A program made the position numbers and the translations under genes. 64,000 bases of DNA from Arsenicicoccus sp. oral taxon 190 (GTDB lineage Bacteria; Actinomycetota; Actinomycetes; Actinomycetales; Dermatophilaceae): assembly GCF_001189535.1 (NCBI RefSeq), contig NZ_CP012070.1:2666001-2730000 (forward strand). Reading direction: 5' to 3'. Below the pieces are notes generated by a model. That model made no database searches. It was not told where the DNA came from and saw only the letters and a program-made list of their open reading frames with translations. This document shows, in pieces, positions 27,501-35,576 of this stretch (the stretch's first letter is position 1; every line of letters begins with the position of its first letter).

Positions 27501-30081
27501 GGCCGACTACACCCTGGACGACCGGCCCACCCACATGGTCTCCACCATCGGCACGATCGACGAGATCGCCCCCGGCAGCGCGCTGCTCGAGCTGGTGGCG
27601 GACGAGGTGCGGCGGGCCCCGGCCGGGCACCAGTCGGTCGTCGACCTCTACCTGCGCTGGGCCGACGCGCCGCACGACCCGGCGGAGCTGTCGGACCTGC
27701 TCGCCGAGCGCCTCGCGGCGCTGCCGGCGGACGCCGCGGTGCGTCGGATCGCCGTCGGGGTGTGCAGCGACGACGCCGAGCCGGTGCGCTACGTGACCCT
27801 GCGGCCGCAGGGCGAGGGGAGGCTCGCCGAGGACGCGCTGATCCGCGGGCTCCACCCGATGGTCGGGCGCCGGCTGCACCTGTGGCGGCTCACCGACTTC
27901 GAGGTCTCCCGCCTCGACGCGCCCGAGGACGTCCTGCTCTACCGCTGCGAGGCGGACGGCCCGGGGCGCCAGGACGCCGACGTGCGGCTCGTCGCGATGG
28001 CGCAGGTGCGGCAGTTCGCGGTGGTCCGCGACGACGAGGGCCGCATCGTGGCGCTCCCCCACGTCGAGCGCGCCATCGCCAACTGCCTGGAGGCGATCCG
28101 CCGGGCCCGCGCCGCGGGCGCCGGGGGCACCCGCCTGGACATGAACCACGTCTGGGTGCACATCTGGCCGACCATCGACGCCGACGTCGCCGAGCTCACG
28201 GCGCTGCGGCACGCCATCGCGCCCATGACCGTGGGCGCCGGCATCGAGGAGGTCGTCGTCGACGGCACGGTGGCGCGCCCCGACGGCACCCTGGTGCCCA
28301 TGGCGGCCCGCTTCTCCTACCAGCCCGGGTCCGGCGTCGTCGCGTCCGTCGGGGAGCCCCCGGCCGAGCGGCTGCGGCCGCTGGACGACTACTCCCGCAA
28401 GGTGGTTCGCGCCCGGCGCCGCGGGATGGTCTACCCCTACGAGCTGCAGGCGATGATCGCCGGCCGCGGCGGCACCGCGACGGAGTACGACCTGGACGAC
28501 ACCGGTGCGCTCGTGCCCGTGGACCGGCCCTACGGCCTCAACCGCGCCGGCATCATCGTCGGCCTCATCTCCACCCCGACGCCGCGCCACCCCGAGGGGG
28601 TGCGCCGGGTGCTGCTGTGCGGCGACCCGCTGCGGGCCCTCGGGGCGCTGTCCGAGGCGGAGTGCTCCCGCGTCATCGCCGCCCTCGACCTCGCCGAGTC
28701 CCTCGGCGTGCCCGTCGAGTGGTTCGCGCTGTCCGCGGGGGCGCGCATCTCGATGGACTCCGGCACCGAGAACATGGACTGGGTCGCCAAGGCCCTCAAG
28801 CGGATCGTGGAGTTCACCCAGGCCGGCGGCGAGATCAACGTGGTCGTCGCCGGGATCAACGTCGGCGCCCAGCCCTACTGGAACGCCGAGGCCACGATGC
28901 TGATGCACACCAAGGGCATCCTCGTCATGACCCCGGACAGCGCGATGGTCCTCACCGGCAAGCAGTCGCTCGACTTCTCCGGGGGCGTGTCCGCCGAGGA
29001 CAACTTCGGCATCGGCGGCTACGACCGGATCATGGGCCCCAACGGGCAGGCGCAGTACTGGGCGCCCGACCTGGTCGGGGCGCTGCGCATCCTGATGACC
29101 CACTACGACCACAGCTACGTCGCGCCGGGCGAGGCGGGGCCGCGCCGCGCCGAGACCACCGACCCGGTGGACCGGGACGTCACGAGCTACCCGCACGACC
29201 CGGCGGACTCGGGCTTCACGACGGTCGGCGACATCTTCTCCGCCGCCACCAACCCGGACCGCAAGAAGGCCTTCGACATCCGCACCGTCATGGCGGCCGT
29301 CGCGGACCAGGACCACGCGACGCTGGAGCGGTGGGCGGGCATGGCCGACGCCGAGACCTCCGTGGTGCAGGACGCCCACGTCGGCGGGATCCCGGTGTGC
29401 CTCGTCGGGATCGAGTCCAAGTCGGTCGCGCGGCGCGGCTTCCCCCCCACCGACGGGCCGGACGCCTACACCGCGGGCACGCTCTTCCCCCGCTCGTCCA
29501 AGAAGGTCGCCCGGGCCATCAACGCGGCCAGCGGCAACCGCCCGGTCGTGGTGCTCGCCAACCTGTCCGGCTTCGACGGCTCGCCGGAGTCGATGCGCAA
29601 CCTGCAGCTGGAGTACGGCGCGGAGATCGGCCGGTCCATCGTCAACTTCGACGGGCCGATCGTCTTCTGCGTCATCTCCCGCTACCACGGCGGCGCGTTC
29701 GTCGTCTTCTCCAAGGCGCTCAACCCGCAGATGACCGTGCTCGCCGTCGAGGGTTCCTACGCCTCGGTGATCGGTGGGGCGCCCGCCGCGGCGGTCGTCT
29801 TCACGCGCGACGTCGACGCCCGCACCGCTCAGGACCCCCGCGTGGTGGACCTCGAGCAGCAGCTGGCCCGCGCCTCGGAGGCCGAGCAGGCCACCCTGGC
29901 AGCGCAGCTCGCCGACACCCGGCGGGACGTGCGGGCGGAGAAGCTCGGCGAGGTGGCCACGGAGTTCGACCGGGTGCACAACATCCACCGGGCCGTCGAG
30001 GTCGGGTCCGTCGACGAGGTCATCGCCCCGTCGCGGCTGCGCCCGGCGATCGTGGCCGCGCTGGAGGCCCGCCTCTCATAA
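24553..30081 (+). CDS. Single-chain biotin-dependent acyl-CoA carboxylase (YCC-like)
   Basis: At 1842 residues this is the longest gene here and carries all carboxylase parts in one chain, as in eukaryotic acetyl-CoA carboxylase. Residues 1–450 are biotin carboxylase (FTRIAIVNRGEAAMRLIHA, the ATP-grasp loop KATAGGGGRGI near 169, EVNTRLQVEHS near 300). The biotin carrier domain has ESMKMETVLP with the biotinyl lysine at 627. About 690–1280 is a central region without a standard motif. From about 1291 (MVYPYELQAMIAG) to the end is carboxyltransferase (LTGKQSLDFSGGVSAEDN, IMGPNGQAQYWAPDL, LANLSGFDGSPESM). It resembles the single-chain carboxylases (YCC) described from Deinococcus. The acyl-CoA substrate is unknown. 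It interrupts the pafA–pafB interval. Confidence 0.85.
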   Translation: MFTRIAIVNRGEAAMRLIHAVRDLDAARAQARPGEPRIETVALHTTGERRAMFVREADHAYDLGPASARPYLDYAVLERALVESGADAAWVGWGFVAEDPGFAELCARIGVTFIGPSPEAMRRLGDKIGSKLIAEEVGVPVAAWSRGGVDTLAEALAAAEEIGYPLMLKATAGGGGRGIRKVSSEAELADAYERTRDEAQRAFGSGVVFLERLVTGARHVEVQIIADGHGTAWALGVRDCSVQRRNQKVIEESASPVLRPEQVAELKASAERLAVAVDYAGAGTVEFLYHPGEEFFAFLEVNTRLQVEHSITEVTTDTDLVTLQLHVASGGRLEGERPVESGHAIEARLNAEDPDRDFAPSPGRIALLDLPSGPGIRVDTGVAEGDSIPSDFDSMIAKIIASGRDRAQALARLQRAMEETTVVIEGGATNKSFVLELLAAPEVLDGTADTGWIDRVRGEGRLSSHRHAGVALVAAGIQAYESDEAIERARLLETARGGRPQVQHRPGRSVELTLRGTAYALSVARIGPHRFRVVVASPTGEQTVDADIDRIDAYTSRLTVEGREHRLVTAAHGPIQLVEVDGVTHRISLDEGGVLRSPTPALVVATPAAVGDEVAAGAPVLVLESMKMETVLPAPFAARVKELLVSAGSQVETGAPLVRLEPVDDDEEEAAPQGEAVDLDLPGEGADATTPAERARRHRDDLLAMLLGYDVDPRDEGRALAAYLQERDQLVAQGESPIADELELLDAFADLAELSRNRPVGADLHLENRIHSPREHLHTYLQSLDPDRAALPEDFRARLATVLLRHGITELDRTPQLEQAVFRIFVAQQRSAPDVQVLTALLQRWLVEPGPGSGLETRAREVLDHLVRATQLRVPVVGELARSVRFRWFDQPRVDAEREGVLGDVAAEADAIAALPAGPERDDRIDGLVQIPEKIAGFLGRRLAGAELPRYEPMLAVLAKRHYRRHDLRDFREQEVSGRPVVTADYTLDDRPTHMVSTIGTIDEIAPGSALLELVADEVRRAPAGHQSVVDLYLRWADAPHDPAELSDLLAERLAALPADAAVRRIAVGVCSDDAEPVRYVTLRPQGEGRLAEDALIRGLHPMVGRRLHLWRLTDFEVSRLDAPEDVLLYRCEADGPGRQDADVRLVAMAQVRQFAVVRDDEGRIVALPHVERAIANCLEAIRRARAAGAGGTRLDMNHVWVHIWPTIDADVAELTALRHAIAPMTVGAGIEEVVVDGTVARPDGTLVPMAARFSYQPGSGVVASVGEPPAERLRPLDDYSRKVVRARRRGMVYPYELQAMIAGRGGTATEYDLDDTGALVPVDRPYGLNRAGIIVGLISTPTPRHPEGVRRVLLCGDPLRALGALSEAECSRVIAALDLAESLGVPVEWFALSAGARISMDSGTENMDWVAKALKRIVEFTQAGGEINVVVAGINVGAQPYWNAEATMLMHTKGILVMTPDSAMVLTGKQSLDFSGGVSAEDNFGIGGYDRIMGPNGQAQYWAPDLVGALRILMTHYDHSYVAPGEAGPRRAETTDPVDRDVTSYPHDPADSGFTTVGDIFSAATNPDRKKAFDIRTVMAAVADQDHATLERWAGMADAETSVVQDAHVGGIPVCLVGIESKSVARRGFPPTDGPDAYTAGTLFPRSSKKVARAINAASGNRPVVVLANLSGFDGSPESMRNLQLEYGAEIGRSIVNFDGPIVFCVISRYHGGAFVVFSKALNPQMTVLAVEGSYASVIGGAPAAAVVFTRDVDARTAQDPRVVDLEQQLARASEAEQATLAAQLADTRRDVRAEKLGEVATEFDRVHNIHRAVEVGSVDEVIAPSRLRPAIVAALEARLS

Positions 30082-30090
30082 CCCTCTTTC

Positions 30091-30148
30091 CCGACGACGT
30101 GGACCCTTTATGTCGCTCAGGCGCACAAAGGGTCCACGTTGTCGGGTA
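30091..30148. terminator. Long palindromic hairpin between convergent genes
   Basis: Arms of 20 bp with one mismatch (CCCGACGACGTGGACCCTTT and its partner AAAGGGTCCACGTTGTCGGG) enclose a 17-nt loop. It lies between the carboxylase stop and the FKBP stop, so it could terminate both. No T-run follows. It also belongs to a repeat family seen at other gene ends in the window. Confidence 0.7.
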
Positions 30149-30166
30149 GGGGGGACGGTCGCGGGG

Positions 30167-30553
30167 TCAGCGCACCGCCACCAGGTCGACCACGAAGATC
30201 AGCGCCTCGCCGGGCTTGATGGCCGAGCCGGCACCGCGGTCGCCATACGCGAGGTGCGCCGGGATGGTCAGCTTGCGCCGGCCACCCTCGCGCATCCCGA
30301 GCAGGCCCTGGTCCCAGCCCTGGATGACCTGGCCAACGCCGACCTGGAAGTCGAGCGGCGCGCCGCGGTTCCACGACGCGTCGAACTCCTCACCGGTGGA
30401 GTGCGCGACGCCGACGTAGTGGGTGCTGACGATCTTGCCGGGCGTCGCCTCGGCACCATCGCCCTCCCAGATGTCCTCGATCACAAGGTCGGCGGGCGGC
30501 TGGTCGCCGGGGAAGTCGATCTCGGGCTTGGTGGTCGTGGGGTCGAACGGCAT
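30167..30553 (-). CDS. FKBP-type peptidyl-prolyl isomerase, cytoplasmic
   Basis: A 128-residue single-domain FKBP without signal peptide. FKBP core motifs are VSTHYVGVAHSTGEEFDASW, VIQGWDQGLLGMREGGRRKL and AHLAYGDRG. It speeds proline isomerisation during folding. It follows the FKBP lipoprotein and pafA on the minus strand, an arrangement usual in actinobacteria. An AGGAGG sequence precedes the ATG. Confidence 0.92.
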   Translation of the reverse strand: MPFDPTTTKPEIDFPGDQPPADLVIEDIWEGDGAEATPGKIVSTHYVGVAHSTGEEFDASWNRGAPLDFQVGVGQVIQGWDQGLLGMREGGRRKLTIPAHLAYGDRGAGSAIKPGEALIFVVDLVAVR

Positions 30554-30629
30554 GGGTCCTCCTGGGGTGACAGACGGGATGCGTATGGCGGGAAAAGGGT
30601 TGCTGCGTGGCGGCGGTGCCGCGTCGGGG

Positions 30630-31649
30630 CTACTGCGCCTTGACGAGGTCGACGACGAAGACCAGCGTCGAGTTGGCGGGGATCTTGCCCTGGGCCTGCG
30701 CGCCGTAGGCGTCGGCGGGGGGTGCCACGACGAGGACGCGGCTGCCGACCTTCTGACCGGTGAGGCACTTGTCCCAGGCGGGGATGACCCGGCCCACCCC
30801 GATCGGGAAGGGCACCGGCTGGCCGCCGTTGTCGTAGGACGAGTCGAACTTCGTGCCGTTGGTCCAGAGCATCCCGGTGTACTGCGAGGACAGCGTCTGG
30901 CCGACCTGGACGACCGGCCCGTCGCCCTGCTTGAGGACGTAGAGCGTCGGCTGCTTGGGGGCCGGCGTGGTCACCGGCTTCATGGTGGCGGCCTTGCCGT
31001 CGGGGGCGGTGACCTGGGGAAGGCCGTCGGGGCTGGTGACGACCTTGCACGCCTCGCCCTTGAAGCCGACCTTCTGGATCTCAACGAGGGTCAGGATCGA
31101 CTCGTTGGGGCCGATGCCGGCCTGCTGGTTGCCCTCGGCGCCGAAGGCGTCCTCCGGGGCGATCGCGACGAGGACCCGGGACCCGGCCTTCTGGCCGACG
31201 ATGCCCTTGGCGACGCCGGAGAGCCACCCCTTGACGGGGATCTGCTGCGGCGTGCCGCGCGAGAACGTGTCCTCCAGCGTCTTGCCGGTCTTGCCCGACA
31301 CGAAGATCGCGTTGGCCACGACCATGTCGGAGGCCTTGACCACGGGGCCGGTGCCCTCGGAGACGACCTTGGCGGTGGTGGTCTTGGTGGTGAGGGGAGG
31401 CTTGGCGACGGTGACGGTGGGCTTGTCCTTGGTCCCGGCAACGGTCACCCCGGGGACGTCGCCCTGGGCGGCGGGGGTCGGGTCGGGTGCGCTCGCCTGG
31501 CTGGCCGAGGGGCTCGCGCTGGCCGAGGCGCTGCCCGAGGGGCTCGCCGTCGACGTCGTCGAGGTGGTGGTCGAGGCGCCGCCGCAGGCGGACAGCGCGA
31601 TCGCGGGCGCGGCCAGGAGGGCCAGGGAGGTGGTGGTGCGCAGGCGCAA
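30630..31649 (-). CDS. FKBP-domain lipoprotein
   Basis: A 339-residue secreted isomerase. A lipoprotein signal (SLALLAAPAIALSACGG) with lipobox L-S-A-C precedes a Ser/Ala/Thr-rich linker. Two FKBP-like domains follow. The first, at about 95–185, is divergent; the second, at about 235–339, contains LSSQYTGMLWTNGTKFDSSY and VIPAWDKCLTGQKVGSRVLV. The best start is TTG at 31649, with GAAGGA seven nt upstream; no ATG or GTG fits before the signal. It probably helps fold exported proteins at the membrane face. It sits between pafA and the cytoplasmic FKBP. Confidence 0.85.
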   Translation of the reverse strand: MRLRTTTSLALLAAPAIALSACGGASTTTSTTSTASPSGSASASASPSASQASAPDPTPAAQGDVPGVTVAGTKDKPTVTVAKPPLTTKTTTAKVVSEGTGPVVKASDMVVANAIFVSGKTGKTLEDTFSRGTPQQIPVKGWLSGVAKGIVGQKAGSRVLVAIAPEDAFGAEGNQQAGIGPNESILTLVEIQKVGFKGEACKVVTSPDGLPQVTAPDGKAATMKPVTTPAPKQPTLYVLKQGDGPVVQVGQTLSSQYTGMLWTNGTKFDSSYDNGGQPVPFPIGVGRVIPAWDKCLTGQKVGSRVLVVAPPADAYGAQAQGKIPANSTLVFVVDLVKAQ

Positions 31650-31693
31650 GAGGGGGTCCTTCGCTCGTGGTCTGGTGGTGAGCTCCGCGCAGC

Positions 31694-33151
31694 CTACTGC
31701 GCGTCGCTGTCCGTGGGCTGTCTCGCTCCGGCGACGGTCTGGGTCTGTCCCGCGACCGCCGGGGTGTCGCCCGTGGTGGACGGCGGCGTCAGCGACGCGA
31801 TGAGCCGGTCGACGCGGGGGTCCTCGTAGGCGAGCGGGTCCTTGCACAGGATGGTGCGCTGGTTGCCGTCGTTGAGCTTGAGGTGGACCCAGTCCACGGA
31901 GTAGTCGCGCCGGGCCTCGCGGGCGGCGTTGACGAAGTCGCCGCGCAGCTTGGCGCGGGTCGTCTGCGGCGGTGTCGTCACGGCCCGCTCGACCTGCTCG
32001 TCGGTGACGACGCGCGCGACCAGCCCCTTGGCCTGCAGCAGGTTGAAGAGCCCGCGGCGCGGGTGCAGGTCGTGGTAGGCGAGGTCGATCTGCTGCAGCC
32101 GCGGGTGGTGCAGCGGCAGGTCGTCCCGGGCGGAGTACTGCTCGATGAGGCGCCGCTTGATGATCCAGTCGATCTCGGTGCCGACCTCCTCGAGCCGGCC
32201 GGAGTCGACGGCGGCGAGCACCCGGCGCCACAGCGTCACGACGCGCTCGTGCATCGGGTCGCCCACTCCCCCGTCGGCGACGAACCGCTCGGCCGCCTCG
32301 AGGTAGGCGCTCTGCGCCGCGAGCGCACTCGTCACGCCCCCCTCCGCGAGGGGCACCTCGACGCGCCCGGTCGGGTCGGTGCTCATCGTCCGTATGGCGG
32401 ACGTGGTGCTGGCGGGCGTCAGGTCGGGCAGCGGGATCCCCGCCTCGACCATGCGCAGCACCAGGTCGATCGACCCGACCTTGAGCAGCATCGTGGTCTC
32501 GGACATCGTGGAGTCGCCGACGATGACGTGCAGCCGGCGGAACTTCTCGGCGTCGGCGTGGGGCTCGTCGCGGGAGTTGATGATGGGGCGCGAGCGGGTC
32601 GTCGCGGAGGACACGCCCTCCCACATGTGGTCGGCCCGCTGGCTCACGCAGTAGCTCGCCCGGCCCTGCGGGTCGACGACGAGCTTGCCCGCGCCGCAGG
32701 TGATCTGGCGGCTGATGAGGAAGGGCACCAGGGTGTCGGTGACGCGCCGCAGGTCGGTGCTGCGCCGGACCAGGAGGTTCTCGTGGCAGCCGTAGGAGGT
32801 GCCGGAGGAGTCGACGTTGTTCTTGAAGACGTAGACGTCCCCGGTGATGTCCTCCTGCGCCATCCGCAGCTGGGCGTCGTCGGCGAGGCCCTGCACGATG
32901 CGCTCGCCCGCCTTGTCCTGGGCGACCAGGTCGAGGAGGTTGTCGCACTCGGCGGTGGCGTACTCCGGGTGCGAGCCGACGTCGAGGTAGAGCCGGGACC
33001 CGTTGCCGAGGAAGGCGTTGGAGCTGCGTCCCCAGGCCACGACGGACCGGAACATGTAGCGCGACACCTCGTCGGGGGTGAGGCGGCGCTGGCCCTGGGA
33101 GGTGGCGGTGACGCCATACTCCGTCTCGATGCCGAAGATCCGTCGGTCCAT
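31694..33151 (-). CDS. pafA: Pup--protein ligase PafA
   Basis: A 485-residue glutamine-synthetase-like ligase that links the C-terminal glutamate of Pup to lysines of target proteins. It begins MDRRIFGIETEYGVTA, with the metal-binding glutamates in IETEYG and SHPEYATAECD, and contains SRDEPHADAEKFRRLHVIVGD. It is shorter than Dop and lacks the Dop loop, so the two are distinguishable. Its -10 element lies 6 nt before the ATG. In this locus no 20S proteasome genes accompany it. Confidence 0.95.
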   Translation of the reverse strand: MDRRIFGIETEYGVTATSQGQRRLTPDEVSRYMFRSVVAWGRSSNAFLGNGSRLYLDVGSHPEYATAECDNLLDLVAQDKAGERIVQGLADDAQLRMAQEDITGDVYVFKNNVDSSGTSYGCHENLLVRRSTDLRRVTDTLVPFLISRQITCGAGKLVVDPQGRASYCVSQRADHMWEGVSSATTRSRPIINSRDEPHADAEKFRRLHVIVGDSTMSETTMLLKVGSIDLVLRMVEAGIPLPDLTPASTTSAIRTMSTDPTGRVEVPLAEGGVTSALAAQSAYLEAAERFVADGGVGDPMHERVVTLWRRVLAAVDSGRLEEVGTEIDWIIKRRLIEQYSARDDLPLHHPRLQQIDLAYHDLHPRRGLFNLLQAKGLVARVVTDEQVERAVTTPPQTTRAKLRGDFVNAAREARRDYSVDWVHLKLNDGNQRTILCKDPLAYEDPRVDRLIASLTPPSTTGDTPAVAGQTQTVAGARQPTDSDAQ

Positions 33152-33157
33152 GCACCG

Positions 33158-33163
33158 ACCCTA
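33158..33163 (-). promoter_or_regulatory. pafA -10 element, leaderless type
   Basis: On the minus strand TAGGGT lies 6 nt before the pafA ATG, inside the 9-bp gap and the end of the preceding small gene. pafA can thus be transcribed apart from it. Confidence 0.5.
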
Positions 33164-33391
33164 CCGGCGGCGGTCCGGTCCCATCGCCCAGCGCACGAAG
33201 GGGATGACCATGAGGAGCACGAACGCGATGCCCACGACGGCAGACCCCCACATCGTCCACCGCTCCCAGAAGGCGTCGCTGCCACCGAGCTGGGGCCCGA
33301 AGGCGATGCCGAGGCCGTAGAGGATCGCGAGGATCGCGGTGACGGCCCAGCCGGGGTTCTTGCCATAGCGGGCGACGGGCTGGGCGCTCAT
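33161..33391 (-). CDS. Small two-helix membrane protein, copy 2
   Basis: A 76-residue protein with two hydrophobic segments, WAVTAILAILYGLGIAFGP and WGSAVVGIAFVLLMVIPFVRW. It shares the AxLYGLxxAFGP pattern with the gene just before it, so the pair is a tandem duplication. Its ATG overlaps the stop of that gene (ATGA). No family is recognised. Its place directly upstream of pafA suggests cotranscription, but not necessarily a pupylation role. Confidence 0.7.
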   Translation of the reverse strand: MSAQPVARYGKNPGWAVTAILAILYGLGIAFGPQLGGSDAFWERWTMWGSAVVGIAFVLLMVIPFVRWAMGPDRRR

Positions 33392-33579
33392 GACAGGCCG
33401 CCTTCACGGTAGAGCGGGATGCCCACCAGGACGAGGGCACATGCGAGGAGGACGAAGGCCCCGATGAGCACCACGCGTTGGCGGGTTTGCGGGCGGTCCT
33501 TCCATGGCCCGAAGGCCACGGCCAAGCCGTAGAGCACGGCGAGAGTGCCCCTGATGGACGCCCCTGTCTCCAGTGACAC
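33388..33579 (-). CDS. Small two-helix membrane protein, copy 1
   Basis: A 63-residue protein starting with GTG (VSLETGASIRGTLAVLYG) behind an AAGGGGGAG ribosome-binding site with short spacing. Two membrane helices are RGTLAVLYGLAVAFGP and VVLIGAFVLLACALVLVGI. It is a paralogue of the downstream 76-residue gene. Upstream lies a strong palindrome positioned like an operator at 33642–33659 and a -10 (TAGCGT on the minus strand, 33615–33620), giving a 29-nt leader. Confidence 0.65.
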   Translation of the reverse strand: MSLETGASIRGTLAVLYGLAVAFGPWKDRPQTRQRVVLIGAFVLLACALVLVGIPLYREGGLS

Positions 33580-33614
33580 GACTCCCCCTTGCTGGGCCGA
33601 TGACGATGACCTCG

Positions 33615-33620
33615 ACGCTA
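33615..33620 (-). promoter_or_regulatory. -10 element for the small membrane protein pair
   Basis: On the minus strand TAGCGT begins 21 nt downstream of the 18-bp palindrome. The same spacing is found before the unlinked small membrane gene at 40602. Confidence 0.45.
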
Positions 33621-33634
33621 GGAAGGTGAGCCTG

Positions 33635-33666
33635 ACCTGCCCCATGACAGGTGTCACGGGGCAGGT
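33635..33666. promoter_or_regulatory. Extended palindrome with core CCATGACAGGTGTCACGG
   Basis: Outer arms ACCTGCCCC and GGGGCAGGT flank inner arms TGACA and TGTCA around a GG centre. It begins five bases after the stop of the diadenylate-cyclase-like gene, so it may end that transcript. Its core is repeated at 40528–40545 upstream of another small membrane gene with the same spacing to the presumed -10, which favours an operator role. Both roles are possible. Confidence 0.6.
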
Positions 33667-33671
33667 GAACG

Positions 33672-35459
33672 TCAGGCGAAGAAGGAGGCGTTCATCCGCG
33701 GGTCGGTGCGGAAGGGGACGGTGCGCACCCGGGTCCGGGACCGCTCCCAGCGGAGGTCCTCCACCGTCAGGCAGATGGCGTTGGCGCGCTCGCACTGGCT
33801 CTCGGAGAGGTAGAACGCGAACCTGCGCAGCCGCTTGTGCAGCGCGTAGAACGCCTCGAAGTCCACGTCCCGCGCCTCGTCGACGTCCAGGGACCCGGCG
33901 GCCTCGAGGTCCGCGAGCGCCTGCTCGACGTCCTCGGGGCGGACCCGCGGGGCCAGCTCGGGGTAGACGTCGATCATGCCGTCCTCGGAGACGATGACGG
34001 TCAGGCAGGGGGCCGTGGACGCCTCGGTGTAGCGCACCGCGGAGTTGTAGCGCGACCCGCGGCTCGGGTCCCCCGCGCCGGTCGCCACGCCGTCGAGGAT
34101 CACGCCGACCGCGTGGCACACCCCGTCGGGGGTCAGCAGCACGGCCCCGTCGATGCGGGTCACCGCGTCGAGCACCTCCGGGCTCAGCGACTGCGGGCGT
34201 ATGGCGAGCGCCTGCGGCGCCAACCGCCTGGCCTCCTCGGCGGCGGCCGTGGTGACGACGAGCAGGGCTCCGCGGGCCTGCTGGGCGGCGCTCTGCGCCA
34301 GCATCCAGATCCCGCGGATGTCGTGGTCGGAGACATCGTCGAAGACGCGGCGCATCGCGTCGATGAACAGGCTCGTCGACATCCGTGGCCGGGGCAGCTG
34401 CGGGTGGCCGCTGGACACCCGCAGCAGCGGGTTGCGGTTGCAGGACATCTGCCAGGAGCCCTGCTCGAGCAGGGTGAACCGGAAGATGTCGTTGTCGGAG
34501 TCGTCGGGCTCGTCGTGGGCGAGCGGCTCCACCGACCCGAGGCCGTAGATGCGCTGGCCGTCGATGAGCAGGTGCAGGCCGGGGCGGGTCATCTCCAGCA
34601 GCTTGCGGAACTGCCGTCGCTCGCGCACCGACACCGCGGAGCGTAGCTGCACGGCCACGGAGATCCGGGGGTGCCCCTCGCGGGCCATGACGACGGTGCC
34701 GGCCCCCACCCGGCCCTCGTAGGGGGTCGACGACAGGCCCTCGAAGGCGTCGAAGAGGCCCTGCCCGAGCCGCTCCCCCGCGATCAGCCCGGCCGAGTAG
34801 ACCAGGTGGTTGGCCGAGCGGCGGATCGCGTCGTTGGGGACGTCGTCGTCGATGGGCGAGATGGACCGGGGCGGGCGGGCGGCCAGCAGTGCGTGCGTGG
34901 CGATCCGCAGCAGCTCCACGACGATGCCGTGGGCGAGGGACGTGGTCAGCGGCACCCCGTCGATCTCGTCGTAGGGCAGGGCGTTGAGCTCGGCATACGC
35001 GCTGGTGTCCACGCTCAGGCAGGGGTGCACGACGTAGTCGCCCACCCGCGCGCCGGCGCCGATGAAGAAGGTGCGGCCGCGGCCGGCGCGGGCGCTGTCC
35101 AGCGCCGCGGCGATCGCGTCGCAGCGGGTCACGTCCTCATAGTGCTCGAGCCGGGCCTGCTCGACCTCGGCCGACTCGTAGGCCTCGTCGTGAGCCGGGT
35201 GCGCCTCGAAGCGGCGCAGCGCGTCGGCGCGGATCCCCTCGAGGTCCTGCAGGCTGAAGCCGCGGTCCGCCGGCGCCAGGCACACGTCCGGCGCGCCCGG
35301 CGCGCTGACCCCGTCGGCCAGGAACCCGACCAGGAGCGCGTCCGCGGACACGATCGCCCCGATCTGGTCCGTCGCGCGGTCGGTCGCGCGGTCCAGGGAC
35401 AGCCGGAACTGCTCCTGGAACTCCCACATCAGGTGGTCGGGGGTGGGGGTGACGGTCAC
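33672..35459 (-). CDS. Diadenylate-cyclase-like (DisA_N/DAC) protein, non-canonical
   Basis: A 595-residue soluble protein. The C-terminal half resembles the DAC nucleotide cyclase fold: IDGAVLLTPDGVCHAVGVIL with the DGA motif at 437–439, then GDPSRGSRYNSAVRY at about 466–478, then CLTVIVSEDGMIDVYP. In known c-di-AMP synthases the second motif is RHRAA; here it is RYNSA, so product and activity are uncertain. The N-terminal half, about 430 residues, has no recognised motif and may be a sensor. The GTG start has GAAGG upstream. It occupies part of the interval where prcB and prcA would be expected, divergent from an asparaginase gene. Confidence 0.7.
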   Translation of the reverse strand: MTVTPTPDHLMWEFQEQFRLSLDRATDRATDQIGAIVSADALLVGFLADGVSAPGAPDVCLAPADRGFSLQDLEGIRADALRRFEAHPAHDEAYESAEVEQARLEHYEDVTRCDAIAAALDSARAGRGRTFFIGAGARVGDYVVHPCLSVDTSAYAELNALPYDEIDGVPLTTSLAHGIVVELLRIATHALLAARPPRSISPIDDDVPNDAIRRSANHLVYSAGLIAGERLGQGLFDAFEGLSSTPYEGRVGAGTVVMAREGHPRISVAVQLRSAVSVRERRQFRKLLEMTRPGLHLLIDGQRIYGLGSVEPLAHDEPDDSDNDIFRFTLLEQGSWQMSCNRNPLLRVSSGHPQLPRPRMSTSLFIDAMRRVFDDVSDHDIRGIWMLAQSAAQQARGALLVVTTAAAEEARRLAPQALAIRPQSLSPEVLDAVTRIDGAVLLTPDGVCHAVGVILDGVATGAGDPSRGSRYNSAVRYTEASTAPCLTVIVSEDGMIDVYPELAPRVRPEDVEQALADLEAAGSLDVDEARDVDFEAFYALHKRLRRFAFYLSESQCERANAICLTVEDLRWERSRTRVRTVPFRTDPRMNASFFA

Positions 35460-35493
35460 GGTGAGCCTTCGGCGAGGGGTGGTGTGCGGGCGT

Positions 35494-35526
35494 GCACCCC
35501 CAAGGATATTTCGCCCACGGGGGTGC
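35494..35526. promoter_or_regulatory. Inverted repeat in the cyclase–asparaginase divergent gap
   Basis: GCACCCCC (35494–35501) and GGGGGTGC (35519–35526) flank an AT-richer centre. The 117-bp gap holds promoters in both directions, so this is a candidate shared operator. Confidence 0.35.
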
Positions 35527-35576
35527 CCCGGACGCCGCCGCTGCCGCTGTCCCTGCCGGGCGGGCATGATGGTCGT

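Noticed and set aside
24361..29988. Very long open frame (1875 codons) antisense to the carboxylase gene
   Set aside because: It is a GC-rich shadow of the true gene: low-complexity His/Gly/Val/Leu-rich product, no motifs, and the sense frame encodes recognisable carboxylase domains throughout.
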